Shown: positions 33,000 to 44,069, numbered from the stretch's first letter. The stretch: DNA of 64,000 bases from Lentilactobacillus kisonensis DSM 19906 = JCM 15041 (GCF_001434135.1 NZ_AZEB01000006.1:1-64000), one strand, 5' to 3'. Translations and numbers: made by a program. Notes: generated by a model from the sequence alone, not told the origin.

Positions 33000-34304
33000 A
33001 TGAATAATGTTTCTGTTTCGAAAGAAAAGTCGCCAATCCGGAATGCAATTTTAGGCTTTCAACATTTGCTGGCGATGTACTCCGGCGATATTTTAGTCCC
33101 CTTGCTAATTGGGGCGGCTTTGAAGTTTAACGCGGCCCAAATGACCTATCTGGTTTCGATGGATATCTTTATGTGTGGGGTTGCAACCTTGCTGCAAATC
33201 CGTCGAACACCAATTACTGGAATTGGCTTGCCGGTGGTCTTAGGGTGTGCGGTTGAGTACGTGGCGCCGCTACAGTCAATCGGTAAGAACTTTGGCCTGG
33301 GTTATATGTACGGCGGGATTATTGTGGCTGGCGTGTTCATTATTCTAGTTGCAAAACCCTTCGCTCACATGCGGCGATATTTTCCGTTGGTTGTAACCGG
33401 ATCGTTAATTACATTAATTGGTTTTACATTGATGCCAGTTGCCTTTCAAAACATTGGTGGCGGTGACACAGCGGCTAAAAGTTTCGGTGATCCAACCCAT
33501 TTATTCCTGGGCTTTTTTACGGCACTGATTATTATCATATTAAACATTTGGGCAAAGGGATTCCTGAAGCAAATTTCAATTTTAATTGGAATTTTAGTTG
33601 GAACAGTCGTCGCAATTTTGATGGGGCAAATTGATTTTGCTGCGGTTGGACAAGCGCATTGGGCCCAATTGCCGCAATTCTTCTATTTTGGAACGCCTAA
33701 ATTTGAATGGTCCTCGATTGCAACCTTAATTCTAGCTGCATTTACCTGTATGATTGAATCTACTGGTGTCTACTTCGCACTTAGCGACATCACCGGTAGA
33801 AAGTTGGCAGATCGTGACTTGGAACACGGGTATCGTTCAGAAGGGATTGCTGCTATTTTGGGCGGTGTGTTCAATACATTCCCATATTCAACCTTCTCAC
33901 AGAACGTTGGGATTGTTCAATTGTCAGGAATTAAGAAGTTAACACCAATTTATTATTCAGCGTTTATGTTGATGATTTTAGGATTGATTCCAAAGTTTGG
34001 CGCAATTGCTACCTTAATTCCAGCATCGGTACTGGGTGGGGCAATGCTAGTCATGTTTGGAATGGTTGGTGCCCAGGGGATCAAGATGTTGTCTAAGGTT
34101 GAACTGAATAACAAGAACCTCTTGATCATTGCTATTTCAGTTGGACTGGGCCTAGGAGTTACAACCCAGCCAGCACTATTCCAGTATCTGCCTGCTACGG
34201 TTCAAGTCATTATGAGTAACGGAATGGTTGTTGGGAGTTTTACGGCAGTTATTTTGAACATCTTGTTAAACCATACGAAGTTGCAGGATAAAGTTGAAGA
34301 ATAA
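33000..34304 (+). CDS. pbuX: NCS2 xanthine/urate-type purine permease
   Basis: 434 residues, about 14 membrane segments. Family motifs: 'QHLLAMYSGDILVPLLIG' (about 22-39), 'ESTGVYFALSDITGR' (about 252-266, with the conserved E and D) and 'NTFPYSTFSQNVGIVQLSG' (about 294-312). The last is typical of the xanthine/uric-acid branch rather than the uracil branch. It imports a purine with a cation. No xpt or purine salvage gene is adjacent. The name pbuX is by family resemblance. The leader carries a possible purine operator. Confidence 0.85.
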   Translation: MNNVSVSKEKSPIRNAILGFQHLLAMYSGDILVPLLIGAALKFNAAQMTYLVSMDIFMCGVATLLQIRRTPITGIGLPVVLGCAVEYVAPLQSIGKNFGLGYMYGGIIVAGVFIILVAKPFAHMRRYFPLVVTGSLITLIGFTLMPVAFQNIGGGDTAAKSFGDPTHLFLGFFTALIIIILNIWAKGFLKQISILIGILVGTVVAILMGQIDFAAVGQAHWAQLPQFFYFGTPKFEWSSIATLILAAFTCMIESTGVYFALSDITGRKLADRDLEHGYRSEGIAAILGGVFNTFPYSTFSQNVGIVQLSGIKKLTPIYYSAFMLMILGLIPKFGAIATLIPASVLGGAMLVMFGMVGAQGIKMLSKVELNNKNLLIIAISVGLGLGVTTQPALFQYLPATVQVIMSNGMVVGSFTAVILNILLNHTKLQDKVEE

Positions 34305-34404
34305 GTCAGCAGGCTGCTTTTTAATAGATGACAGGAATTTGTTAGAAAATTAATATGTATATGTGAAACTGTCGTTTAAGCGACTCAGTAGAATCCGTAA
34401 TATC

Positions 34405-34462
34405 AAAAATAAGGCCATTCAATTAACTCCCATTTAAAGGGGCAATTGAATGGCCTTATTTT
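34405..34462. terminator. bidirectional terminator
   Basis: AAAATAAGGCCATTCAATT pairs perfectly with its complement at 34444-34462. Convergent permease and LysR genes meet here. Confidence 0.85.
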
Positions 34463-34493
34463 GGTTGCAATTCGGCTATTGCTTGTCATGTGC

Positions 34494-35426
34494 TTACCGT
34501 TTTGGCGTGTATTCATCCACATACTCAGTGATGATATCTAGCAAATCAGTAACCGGTTCAGAAGTTTGTTTGTTTTTGATGTACGAAATACCAAAGTTGG
34601 CGGTTAAAACATCGGTTGGGATTTTAACGATATTAATGCCAGCCTTTTGATCTTCAGTTAAGCGTCGTTCACCAGCAAATGGTTCTGGGGTAACAATTGC
34701 CCCAACGTGCTCAATGGCTAGGTCAGATGCAAGATGTAGGTCTGGTACTTCAATGCTGTATTCAGGGGTGATGCCAACGTCACTAAAGTAACTATTAATG
34801 AGTCGTTGGTAGTTATCTTCCGGTGGTGTACCAATGAATGATTCGCCTGAGAGCTTTGTAAGATCCAAATCTTCGTAGTTGGTGTATAACTGTCCCGGAA
34901 CAAATAATTTGGAGGTCTTTGGAATAATCAAAACTAATGGCAAGCGGGCTGCTGGTTGGTAATCAACTTTATGGCTTTGGAGCGCGTGACCAATGAAGAA
35001 ATCAAGCGTTCCAGACAAGAGCCGTTTTTCAGCATCCCGGCTGGTCATCCTGGTGATCTGGGCGTGAATGTTCGGATATTTATTGTAAAAACGGACAAGT
35101 ACGGGCTTATATAAATCATTTGTGACAACTTCATTAGAAGCAATTGTTAAATGACCATATTTAAACTGGGATAAATGGGTCATTTCGCGGTCAAGATTAG
35201 ACCTTAACCGATTTTCTTCCTGTAAGTAGGCGAGCAGCCTGTCTCCAGCATAAGTTAACTGGATGGGGTGGGATGACCGGTCGATTAACTTAACTCCAAA
35301 GTTAACTTCAGCATTTTTAATAACCCTACTAATATAGGGTTGCGTAACGAATAATGCTTGGGCCGCTTTGGACATATTGCCTTGTGCCTTTATCTCTTCA
35401 AGAAACGAAAGTAATTTGCTGTTCAT
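34494..35426 (-). CDS. LysR-family transcriptional regulator
   Basis: 310 residues. N-terminal winged helix: 'LLSFLEEIKAQGNMSKAAQALFVTQPYISRVIKNAEVNFGVKLIDR' (about 5-50), then a two-lobed effector domain (about 90-300). It is divergent from the GH65 gene with a 317-bp intergenic region, the classic position for controlling the neighbour. Upstream DNA holds an AT-rich segment, a TTGACA at 35669 and a palindrome CTGATATCAG at 35712; the gene's own promoter is not clear. The effector is unknown. If the GH65 gene is dead, the regulator may have lost its target. Confidence 0.88.
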   Translation of the reverse strand: MNSKLLSFLEEIKAQGNMSKAAQALFVTQPYISRVIKNAEVNFGVKLIDRSSHPIQLTYAGDRLLAYLQEENRLRSNLDREMTHLSQFKYGHLTIASNEVVTNDLYKPVLVRFYNKYPNIHAQITRMTSRDAEKRLLSGTLDFFIGHALQSHKVDYQPAARLPLVLIIPKTSKLFVPGQLYTNYEDLDLTKLSGESFIGTPPEDNYQRLINSYFSDVGITPEYSIEVPDLHLASDLAIEHVGAIVTPEPFAGERRLTEDQKAGINIVKIPTDVLTANFGISYIKNKQTSEPVTDLLDIITEYVDEYTPKR

Positions 35427-35743
35427 ATTGCTATTCTCCTTTGGGACCCCTCATCAAAATGTTATCCGACAACCAGATTATAGGATATTCCAGTAATATA
35501 TGCATGAATTATGACTCGTATGTGATCATTTATTTCGAAGCCTACTTTTAAGTATACCAATTCGTAATTGACTGGTAAAGGGTGTTCATCTTTTCATAGG
35601 TGTATTAATTAATTCTTAACAATTATCAACAGGGTAATCATATTTTTAACATTAAAAATATAAATATTTTGACATACCAAAATTAAACTTATGCTGTCCT
35701 AAAATGGTAAACTGATATCAGACAACTTTCAGGGGGTTATTAA

Positions 35744-38056
35744 ATGAGGATTGAGTAGACACCGGAATTTCAAATCCATTTACAGAACCTAAAGAATAAG
35801 GATCCACTGTTTCTAGAGACAATTTATAATGTTGGCAATGGCCACATTGGTGTAAGGGATTCTAACCCGCTGCAAGGAAATAATGTCGACTACATTGGGT
35901 CGCCAGGCTTGTTTATTAATGGCTTTTTTGATTATAACCAAGTTTCATATGGTGAAAAGTATCGTGGCTACCCTGATAACGACCAGGTTATTAACCGCCT
36001 TTTTGATCCCCGATATATTCGAATTAAAGTCGAAGATGAAGACTCAGCGGTTGATCATTTTCAAGTTGTTAACGTTGATAAGAATTTAGATATGCAAACT
36101 GGATTAGTCCATGAACTTTTCAGCATTACAACGCCTGAGAATCGAAACTTTAATTTAGTTGTGGAAAGTTTTGCCAGTCTTAGTAAGCAAAATGTGTACG
36201 GGGTTAAGTATGCAATCATCCCGACGAATTTTGAGGGAGACATCGAACTCATTAAGCTGCATGATTACGTTAACCAGTCGACTCATCAGCAGTCTGAAGA
36301 TGTGCGGGTTAACCAAGATGTTGGCCAAATGCAACTTGATTTTATTCCGGATAATGGGCAGCCAAGTTATCTGGTGACCACTTTTCGAAGCCAGCAAGGA
36401 ATTATTTTAACCTATCAAGCTGATCAGGCCACCGATTCAAATCCAGAAATTGATTACTTTGAGGATGACAATCACCATTATGGTTATCACAGTAAGTACC
36501 ATGCAAAGCCGGGTAGTCAAAAGGAATTTGAATTTCTATTTTCAATTGGTGACATTCATCCATTGGTTAATGCCAGGATGTATGCTGATCAATATTTGGC
36601 GTCCCTAGATAATTACATTCGCAACACGTCGTTTAATTCAGAACTTATGGCTTCAGCTCAAGTATGGCAAACCTTTTGGCTTCACAGTGACGTCAAAATT
36701 GATGGTGACCCGGTCATTCAGTCCTGCATTCGTTTTAACTTGTTTGAACTCAACCAGTCAGCGGGACGTGATGAATTTACGAGTATTCCCGCCAAAGGAT
36801 TAACTGGTAATGGTTACGGCGGCCAGTTTTTCTGGGATACCGAAATCTTCATGCTGCCATTTTTTGTTTATACCGAGCCAACGATTGCTAAAAAACTATT
36901 AATGTATCGGTATCACACGCTGCAAATGGCTAAGGAGCAAGCAAGTGACTTTGGCCTTGAGAAGGGGGCAATGTATGCTTGGCGGACAATTAACGGGTAT
37001 GAAGCAAGTGCTTATTGGTTAGCTGGGATGGCTCAGTTCCACATTAACGCCGACATTGCGTTTGCTGTCGAACAATACTACACGATTACGAATGATGAAG
37101 ATTTTCTGAAAAAGGATGGCTTTGAAATCATTCTGGAAACTGCTAGATTTTGGATGCAGTATGGCAACTTTGCTCAGGTTAATGGCAAGCGTCACTTTGT
37201 AATTAACCGGGTAACTGGGCCAGATGAATATAGTGCCTTGGTTGATAATAACTACTATACGAATGTGATGGCGCAATTTAACCTGCGTTTGGCGGCTAAA
37301 TATGCCGAAAAATTTGGTGATACGGATATCCCTGTTCAATTAAATGTGACTGGCGAAGAGATTGCGGAGATGAAGGAAGCCGCCGATTTGATGTACCTTC
37401 CCTATGATCAAGAAAAGAACGTCAAGCTGCAGTTTCAAAACTTTGAGCAGCTTCCTAAAATGTCGATTTCATCAATTGATCAAAGCCGGTTTCCATTACT
37501 ATTGCATTACCATCCATTAATGCTGTATCGCGCTCAAGTTAATAAACAAGCGGACACAATTATGGTAGATTACATGTTTCCACAGGGGAATACCCAGGAT
37601 CAATTAAAAGCGGATTATGATTTTTATGAGCCGATTACCACTCACGATTCGAGCTTGTCCAAGGCAATTTATGCAATTGTGGCGGCCCGGATTGATCGTG
37701 ACCAGCAAGCTTATGATTTCTTCTCCCAGGCAGTAAAAACCGATTTAATTGACCTTCATCATAATACAAAAAATGGGATTCACGCGGGAAGTTTGGGGGC
37801 TGCTTGGTCCGGGATTGTATATGGCTTTGCCGGCATTGTTAATAATGCTGACCACTTTTCACTAGAGCCCCACTTACCTGATGCCTGGAATTGCGTGAAA
37901 TTCCGATTACAGTTGCATCATTGTGAGTTATTATTTACCATTTATCAGGATCAAGTTGAAGTTGAATTAATGAGTGGTAAGGGAATGGCTCTTTCGGTTT
38001 ATAATAAAAAAATCAAGGTAACCCCAGAGGATCCTAAACAGATTTGCCAGTATTAA
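35744..38056 (+). pseudogene. GH65 glycoside phosphorylase gene with a TAG nonsense codon
   Basis: The frame from ATG 35744 (after AGGGGG) to 38056 encodes 770 codons of a family 65 glycosyl hydrolase (maltose, kojibiose or trehalose phosphorylase type), but codon 5 is TAG (35756-35758). The homologous N-terminus continues in frame after it ('TPEFQIHLQNLKNKDPLF', 'IYNVGNGHIGVRDSN'), so this is a point nonsense, likely TGG to TAG. Catalytic acid in 'VTGPDEYSALVDNN' and the phosphate/substrate region 'HDSSLSKAIYAIVAA' and 'GIHAGSLGAAWSG' are intact. A TTG at 35909 could start a protein lacking about 55 residues. Recent inactivation, suppression or sequencing error are the options. Confidence 0.8.
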
Positions 38057-38270
38057 AGTGTGTCACCATTGGTGGTTTAGGGCCGTCATTTCTGAACTCG
38101 TTTTGATTGTTGCTGGTTTTTCCAATCGTAATTTTAGAAAAAGCGCGCTCTTTGTATTATTATTTGCTATGATGGTGTTATGCAGACAGCTTGTTAAATG
38201 TTGAATATTTAAACAAGTTTTGAAAAGGCTATGGGCTAGTTGCCATAGTTTCTTGAAAGGAATGGGTCCG

Positions 38271-38753
38271 ATGAAAAAAGAAGCGCGCCAATCTAAAATT
38301 GAGCAAATCATCAATCAATATACGATTACAACTCAAGATGAGTTAATGGAGAAGTTGAAACTATCCGGAATTAACGTTACCCAAGCGACACTGTCTCGGG
38401 ATATTCGGGAGATGCAAATTGTTAAGCAGCCTGATAGCTCAGGCAATTCACGGTACATGATTTTTAAGTCAGGTAATCAAAATGAATTGGAACGCATGTA
38501 CCGGATGATTAACGGAACGGTGACGGATATCCGCCAAATTCAGTTCGTTAATGTGATTCATACGCAGCCAAGTTATGCTAATCCTTTGGCGGCTGTAGTT
38601 GACGATTTGCATTTAGACGACGTTGCTGGGACACTGGCTGGTTACGACACAATTGTCTTATTCAGTCCTTCAGTGGCATCTGCTAAGAGTATCAATGATT
38701 TGTTTACTAAGCATTCAAACCCAGATTTATTAGTATCATCCATTCAGGATTAG
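38271..38753 (+). CDS. argR: arginine repressor family regulator
   Basis: 160 residues from ATG 38271 (GAAAGGA upstream). N-terminal winged HTH with 'VTQATLSRDIREMQIVK' (about 36-52) and C-terminal oligomerisation/arginine domain. ArgR hexamers bind arginine and control biosynthesis and the deiminase pathway; the arc genes lie 4 kb downstream. The arginine contact motif GTIAGDDT reads GTLAGY125DT, so one of the two conserved aspartates is a tyrosine. Such changes occur among lactobacillar ArgR paralogues that act in pairs. A hairpin (CTATGG/CCATAG) lies just before the ribosome site. Confidence 0.9.
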   Translation: MKKEARQSKIEQIINQYTITTQDELMEKLKLSGINVTQATLSRDIREMQIVKQPDSSGNSRYMIFKSGNQNELERMYRMINGTVTDIRQIQFVNVIHTQPSYANPLAAVVDDLHLDDVAGTLAGYDTIVLFSPSVASAKSINDLFTKHSNPDLLVSSIQD

Positions 38754-38832
38754 TAGCTAGTAATTCCGAATGGGATGACCCCATATTTATGTGGAGATTA
38801 AAATGATAGGTATGTTGATCCCAGAGTTTATC

Positions 38833-38877
38833 AAAAAATCACACTCATTCCTAATTTTGGAATGGGTGTGATTTTTT
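38833..38877. terminator. bidirectional terminator after argR
   Basis: AAAAAATCACAC pairs with GTGTGATTTTTT, with an inner CATTCC/GGAATG stem. Confidence 0.88.
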
Positions 38878-38980
38878 GGTAAATAGCAGGATTAGTCGCT
38901 TGTTGTACCTCCTGTCAATATAGACGTGGTGCTCAAAGTTACGATTACAACTTTGAGCAGCTTCTTTTTAATTAAAGCCC

Positions 38981-41900
38981 TCAATGAGTCTTCTTATAGA
39001 TATGGCGAACACCGCTTATTAATGTAAAACTAAGGAACCAAATTAAGCCAATAATGGTTAATTTAATGCCAACTGTTAATCCAGGTGTTTGGTATTTTAA
39101 GCTGACAAAATGTCTACCAGCTGGAATTCGAGCGCCAACGAAGCCCTTGTTAGCGACAAAGGTTTGACTGGGAGTGCCGTCAATCTTTAGATGCCATCCC
39201 TTGGAATATGGAATTGAGGTTGTCATAATTCGGGCATGACCCGCAGCATTCGTGTTCCCACTAACCGAGTTGTTCGTGACGGTTTGTTCTTGTAAGCCGG
39301 CTTGCTGCAACCGATGAATTTGGCTGTCATAATTTTTGCTAAATGGCACGGCGACAAGTTTAACCTGTTTGAAGCGTAATTGCTTCACCCCGTTGAAATG
39401 GAGGGTCATCGATTTACGAAGTTGGTTCGAATAACCCAAATTAAGAACGACGTGTTGCCGATTTTCATAATCCGAAAGGTTATTCATAGGTAATTGCCTA
39501 AAATAGGTAAAGTTAGTCGGCGACTGGACCGATACCGTAAAGCCACCCAAATCTGGATGCTGGCTAGCAGTTCTTAACCGGTCTATTTTTTCCAATTTAG
39601 AAACGGGGGTTCCATTAATGATCGAGTTTGCCCGCAAATTGTTTAACCGGTCCATCATTGTGTGACGGGTTGCTGAAATACCGTCGATCACTAAGTATAG
39701 TTCACTATTGCGGTATTTTTGTGGATTGGTTATTTTTAATTGATAAGCTAAATGGCGTCCCTGGGCATCGTTGTCCATGATGTGAAGCCCGGAACGGTTG
39801 AATTGCTTATTTCGAGCCAGCACGTCTTTATTTTGGTTAAGTACGTTTTGTAATGGCGTGCTGGTTGGCCTTAATCCAGTTGCCTTTTCCCAGATTTTAA
39901 TTTTATTTTTTGGTAAGGTAGTCTGGTATTTTTGGGCAGTTTGGCGATATCGGCTGTTAGGCGAACGTCTTAATCGTGATAAAACCGCCTTAACTGGTGT
40001 GTCAACAATGTGTTGATCAAATAAATGCGCCGTGTAACTAACTGGTTGGCTGGTGCGTTTGGGAACAATATTATTGACCCCGGTGATAGGTTTATCAACT
40101 TCGGTACCAGTAAGTAGTGATTGTTCACGATTAATTGGACTTAGCTTATGATAGTCGGAATTTGAAATCGTGTTATTTTGCGTATAAACCAGCGGCAGGG
40201 CCAACTTATTTTCTAGCAAAACAGTGCCTGAATGGTTACTTAAACCACTGACCGGCTGTTCTGGGAAGTCGACGATCCGACCATTTTGACGGACAAAGTG
40301 GTAACCATAAGGAATTGTTTGGGGATGCTTAACAATGTCGGTTTTGGCGAACATGTAGCGAACGCCCAGCTGATTAAGCAGCGTCGTCCGGCCGTCTGCT
40401 TCACCGATAACTGAATTAACGACGGCTTGGGAATTATCAATTGAACGGCTGTATTTATAAACGTAACCATCTTGAATGGAGTAGTAAGCTCCTAAATCAT
40501 GAGTGCCGAGAACCATTGGAATGTTATTTCCCGCTGTTCGATGGGAATAGTAGTTATGAATTGTGGTGGTTCGGTAAAAGCCTTGATTATGAGCGAGGCC
40601 ATTTTGAGCGCCATCATAATATTTGTGAAGCCATTGAGAAGCTGTACCAATCATTAAATTAGAATTGATGTTTTTGCTGTTGTTGGGACTAAACCAGCCC
40701 TGACCATTGCTTATCAGATTTAACAATACTAAGCCGGTTAGCGCAACTGCCACGGTGTGGGCAGAAAGTTTGAGTGAAGATTGGCAGGCAAATAATAGTA
40801 GAAAACAGCTTGCAAAACCATAAGCAACCAAGTCATTTTGCGGTAACTTCAGGGTAAATCCCTTCGTTACCCAAACGAGGCCGACTAAAATTGCCAGGGA
40901 TGAAATGAGCCATTTGAGATCACCTTTGGTCAGTTTAGGAAGTTGATCTATAAAGATCATGGTTGCTAATTCAAGTGGTAGGACAGCGAGAAAGAGCCAG
41001 CGATTAGATGGCGTCGATAGGCCGTTGGTTGTCGCACTGACTTGTGGTAATAAAATGCCAACTATAATTAGGACAAGGATCGTGGCCAGTGAGCGGTATT
41101 GTTTGAAATGACGAAGGACGTAAATTGCAGCTAGAAACGTGAGCCCGCAGAGATTTAGAACGAGCCAGTAATCTTTGGTCGTTGTGCTGGTAATCAATTG
41201 GTTAGGCAGGGCAAGGTAATACTTGGCGGGATATAGCAAGAGTCCGTTAGCGAATTTAGCATGATAAGCGATCCGGGTTGATTGAAAGACCGATAGCAGC
41301 GTTGGAAACAAAACAACGCTGGCCATTAAGAGCCCCGTGATAATGGCTTGAAAGAGGCAATAGACGATTCTGCTAAAGGGTAAGCGGTTTGGCGTTATGT
41401 GATAAATATGTAGGTAACGCGTCAGTAAATAAACGAATGTCCCTAAGGCGAGCATGTAAGCAAAGTAAAAATTGCTAATAAGGGCTAACGCGATGGCGAG
41501 GGCTAATGGTAACCAGTTCTGTTTGTGAAGGACTTTTTCAATCCCCATAGCAAGTAGTGGAAAGAGCATCATCGGTAATAAGAAGAAGGGGTGATGCATT
41601 GATACATAAAAATTATAACCAGAAAAGGTGTAGATTAAGGTGCCAATTAATTTGCTATGACGGCTAAATGTTCGTTCGTTTGCCCATGCAAGAAAGGCGC
41701 AACCGACACAGTATAGTCTAAGTAATATGAGCAGCTGATAGCCAAGCTCAAGCTGACTTGTGGGAAAGAGCGCAATCAGGTAGCTGAATGGGTCACCAAC
41801 AATGTAAAAAGCAAAGGTTGTCAGCTGGTCAGCTCCAGCACCAAGATTCCATGACCATCCAAATAGTGATTGGTGGGCGGTTCCCTGTAAGATAGCCTGA

Positions 41901-42076
41901 AATTGGGCCAAAATTGGAAAATGCTGAGCGATGCCATCAACGTTCCAAATTAAAGTTTTACCAGCGAGCCAAGGAATTGAGTAGGTTAAGAGACATATGA
42001 AAATAAATGTAACGGTATAAATCAAAAAAAGTGGCAACTGAAACGAATGTTTTCTTAAGTGATGATTCGTTTGCAT
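38981..42076 (-). CDS. YfhO-family membrane glycosyltransferase (GT-C)
   Basis: 1031 residues with at least twelve membrane segments in the first 480 residues, a large extracellular domain (about 490-990) and a final helix near the C-terminus. The opening block 'IWNVDGIAQHFPILAQFQ' (about 44-61), and 'GWSWNLGAGADQL' hold the conserved acidic residue of YfhO/GT-C enzymes. In Bacillus, YfhO adds sugars to lipoteichoic acid outside the cell, taking them from lipid carriers. AGGAGG is five bases before the ATG and only a few bases from the end of a hairpin repeat. It is divergent from the arc genes. Confidence 0.85.
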   Translation of the reverse strand: MQTNHHLRKHSFQLPLFLIYTVTFIFICLLTYSIPWLAGKTLIWNVDGIAQHFPILAQFQAILQGTAHQSLFGWSWNLGAGADQLTTFAFYIVGDPFSYLIALFPTSQLELGYQLLILLRLYCVGCAFLAWANERTFSRHSKLIGTLIYTFSGYNFYVSMHHPFFLLPMMLFPLLAMGIEKVLHKQNWLPLALAIALALISNFYFAYMLALGTFVYLLTRYLHIYHITPNRLPFSRIVYCLFQAIITGLLMASVVLFPTLLSVFQSTRIAYHAKFANGLLLYPAKYYLALPNQLITSTTTKDYWLVLNLCGLTFLAAIYVLRHFKQYRSLATILVLIIVGILLPQVSATTNGLSTPSNRWLFLAVLPLELATMIFIDQLPKLTKGDLKWLISSLAILVGLVWVTKGFTLKLPQNDLVAYGFASCFLLLFACQSSLKLSAHTVAVALTGLVLLNLISNGQGWFSPNNSKNINSNLMIGTASQWLHKYYDGAQNGLAHNQGFYRTTTIHNYYSHRTAGNNIPMVLGTHDLGAYYSIQDGYVYKYSRSIDNSQAVVNSVIGEADGRTTLLNQLGVRYMFAKTDIVKHPQTIPYGYHFVRQNGRIVDFPEQPVSGLSNHSGTVLLENKLALPLVYTQNNTISNSDYHKLSPINREQSLLTGTEVDKPITGVNNIVPKRTSQPVSYTAHLFDQHIVDTPVKAVLSRLRRSPNSRYRQTAQKYQTTLPKNKIKIWEKATGLRPTSTPLQNVLNQNKDVLARNKQFNRSGLHIMDNDAQGRHLAYQLKITNPQKYRNSELYLVIDGISATRHTMMDRLNNLRANSIINGTPVSKLEKIDRLRTASQHPDLGGFTVSVQSPTNFTYFRQLPMNNLSDYENRQHVVLNLGYSNQLRKSMTLHFNGVKQLRFKQVKLVAVPFSKNYDSQIHRLQQAGLQEQTVTNNSVSGNTNAAGHARIMTTSIPYSKGWHLKIDGTPSQTFVANKGFVGARIPAGRHFVSLKYQTPGLTVGIKLTIIGLIWFLSFTLISGVRHIYKKTH

Positions 42077-42094
42077 GAGAGCCTCCTAAAGTAA

Positions 42095-42214
42095 AGTGAG
42101 CGGAGCAAAGCGGTTAGAAATCGGAGTGTAAGTCTCCTCCAGCAGAAATTCCCGGGTTTGGAATTTTTGCTGGAGGTGCTTATGTGTAGATTTCTGCTTT
42201 GCGCAGCTGTCCTA
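42095..42214 (+). repeat. ~120-bp hairpin repeat, full copy
   Basis: AGTGAGCGG to GTCCTA. The stem CCTCCAGC pairs with GCTGGAGG. The AGTGAGC end is 19 bp before the yfhO start codon, adjacent to its ribosome site. First of two tandem copies. Confidence 0.92.
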
Positions 42215-42218
42215 GTAA

Positions 42219-42339
42219 AGTGAGCGGAGCAAAGCGATTAGAAGCCGAAATATAAGTTCCTTTTGGAAGAATTCCTGGTTTGGGGGAATTTTTCCAAAAG
42301 GTTCTTATATGTAGGCTTTTGCTTTGCGCAGCTGTCCTA
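42219..42339 (+). repeat. ~120-bp hairpin repeat, full copy
   Basis: AGTGAGCGG to GTCCTA, in tandem with the previous copy after a four-base spacer. The stem CCTTTTGGAA pairs with TTCCAAAAGG. Confidence 0.9.
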
Positions 42340-42479
42340 AGTAATTATCTTTATTGTCGGTGCTAGTTATCGATAAAACAAGGGATGAACTAAAGCTTAA
42401 TGATATTGAAAAAAAGAACGACTAAGTAGAGGTAAAGTAAACAAATCCAGCGGAAAAGGAGACTCGTGAAAATAAATTG

Positions 42480-42530
42480 TAAGATATGAATTTTTTTGTT
42501 TCTAGATATGAATATTTTATGAACGTTAAA
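42480..42530. promoter_or_regulatory. candidate ArgR half-sites upstream of arcA
   Basis: TATGAA occurs three times (42485, 42507, 42519), twice within an identical AGATATGAAT. TATGAAT is the half-site form of ARG boxes. The arrangement is direct rather than inverted, so this is only a candidate. Confidence 0.3.
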
Positions 42531-42771
42531 CATATTTATACCGAATAAATTAGAGCTGAACCGCCTTTTGATAAGGAAAGTGGTTGTTTTCGGGTTTTGA
42601 ACATTCTAATCAAAACGTTATCTTCTAACCTTATTAATAGACATTGTATAAAAAACCGTTTATGCTTATTTGTGAAGGGATTATTAAAACAAAAAATTAA
42701 TAAATAAAGCCCTTTATACTTTTTGCCCTAATTTTGTTAGAATTCTCGCATTTTCAATGGCAGAATTTGTA

Positions 42772-42785
42772 CGATAGCGTTTTCA
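42772..42785 (+). promoter_or_regulatory. catabolite response element (cre) in arcA promoter region
   Basis: CGATAGCGTTTTCA matches the CcpA consensus TGWAARCGYTWNCW at 12 of 14 positions and lies about 50 bp before the arcA start, next to a TATTAT -10 candidate (42794-42799). It would give glucose repression of the pathway. Confidence 0.6.
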
Positions 42786-42833
42786 AAAAAGATTATTATA
42801 TAGTTGTACTCAAAGGAAGAGGAGGTAACAAGA

Positions 42834-44069
42834 ATGACAAGTCCAATTCATGTAACATCTGAAATCGGTAAGCTCAAAACGGTATTACTGAAACGACCTG
42901 GTAGGGAAATTGAAAACTTCACCCCAGATATGATGCCACGCTTATTGTTCGATGACATTCCATATTTACCAATTGCTCAAAAGGAACATGATTATTTTGC
43001 CGACACACTTCGCGATAATGGGATCGAAGTTCTGTATCTGGAGAAGTTGGCCGCTGAGGCATTAGATGCTGGTGGTGACAAAGTCCGTGATGATTTCTTG
43101 GAGCAAATGTTAACCGAATCCGGATATGCGACAGGCACAATTCATGATGCCTTAAAAGAATATTTAGGCAGTATGAATAACCAAGACATGGTTAATAAGA
43201 TCATGGAAGGGGTCCGTAAGAACGAAGTTGATTTTGTCCCAACGGACTTAGTAAGTGCTGCTGAAACTGAAGATTATGAATTCTATATGGATCCAATGCC
43301 TAACCTTTACTTTACCCGTGATCCATCGGCATGTATTGGTGAAGGCTTAAGCATTAACCACATGACATTCGCAGCTCGGCAACGAGAATCACTGTTTAAT
43401 CAAATTGTGATTGATTACCATCCACGTTTTGCCAATAAGGGTGTCCATGTATGGCGTAACCGAGACCACGATACTCGAATTGAAGGCGGCGACGAGTTAG
43501 TATTGAATGATCATGTGATGGCTATCGGGGTTTCACAACGGACATCCGCTGATGCTATTCAAGACATTGCCAAGAACTTATTCAAGGATGGTCATTTTGA
43601 CACCGTTATTGCCATTAAGATTCCACATAACCATGCAATGATGCACTTGGATACTGTGTTTACAATGATTAATTACGATCAATTTACGGTTCATCCAGGA
43701 ATTTTAGGCGAAGGCGGCCACATTGATACTTGGACAATTACACCAGGTAAAAATGAAGGTGAACTTCACTTAGAACACCGGACAGATTTAAAAGCTGTCT
43801 TAAAAGATGCGTTGAAACTTGACGATCTCGACTTGATTCCAACTGGTGGTGGCGATCCAATCATCGCTGGCCGTGAACAATGGAATGATGGTTCAAACAC
43901 ATTAGCAATTGCACCAGGTGTTGTGGTAACTTACAACAGAAACTATGTATCTAATGACTTGCTTAGAAAACATGGTCTTAAAGTACTTGAAGTTATTTCA
44001 AGTGAATTATCAAGAGGGCGTGGGGGTCCACGTTGCATGAGCTGCCCAATTGTTAGAGAAGATATCTAA
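42834..44069 (+). CDS. arcA: arginine deiminase
   Basis: 411 residues from ATG 42834 (GAGGAGG upstream; the longer frame has no function). It converts arginine to citrulline and ammonia. Motifs of the guanidine-modifying fold: '[22 protein letters not shown]' (about 6-27), '[14 protein letters not shown]' (about 158-171), '[11 protein letters not shown]' with catalytic Glu and the histidine in '[11 protein letters not shown]', and the nucleophile cysteine in the final '[16 protein letters not shown]'. Promoter region carries a cre. A hairpin repeat begins at the first base after the stop. Confidence 0.97.
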   Translation: MTSPIHVTSEIGKLKTVLLKRPGREIENFTPDMMPRLLFDDIPYLPIAQKEHDYFADTLRDNGIEVLYLEKLAAEALDAGGDKVRDDFLEQMLTESGYATGTIHDALKEYLGSMNNQDMVNKIMEGVRKNEVDFVPTDLVSAAETEDYEFYMDPMPNLYFTRDPSACIGEGLSINHMTFAARQRESLFNQIVIDYHPRFANKGVHVWRNRDHDTRIEGGDELVLNDHVMAIGVSQRTSADAIQDIAKNLFKDGHFDTVIAIKIPHNHAMMHLDTVFTMINYDQFTVHPGILGEGGHIDTWTITPGKNEGELHLEHRTDLKAVLKDALKLDDLDLIPTGGGDPIIAGREQWNDGSNTLAIAPGVVVTYNRNYVSNDLLRKHGLKVLEVISSELSRGRGGPRCMSCPIVREDI

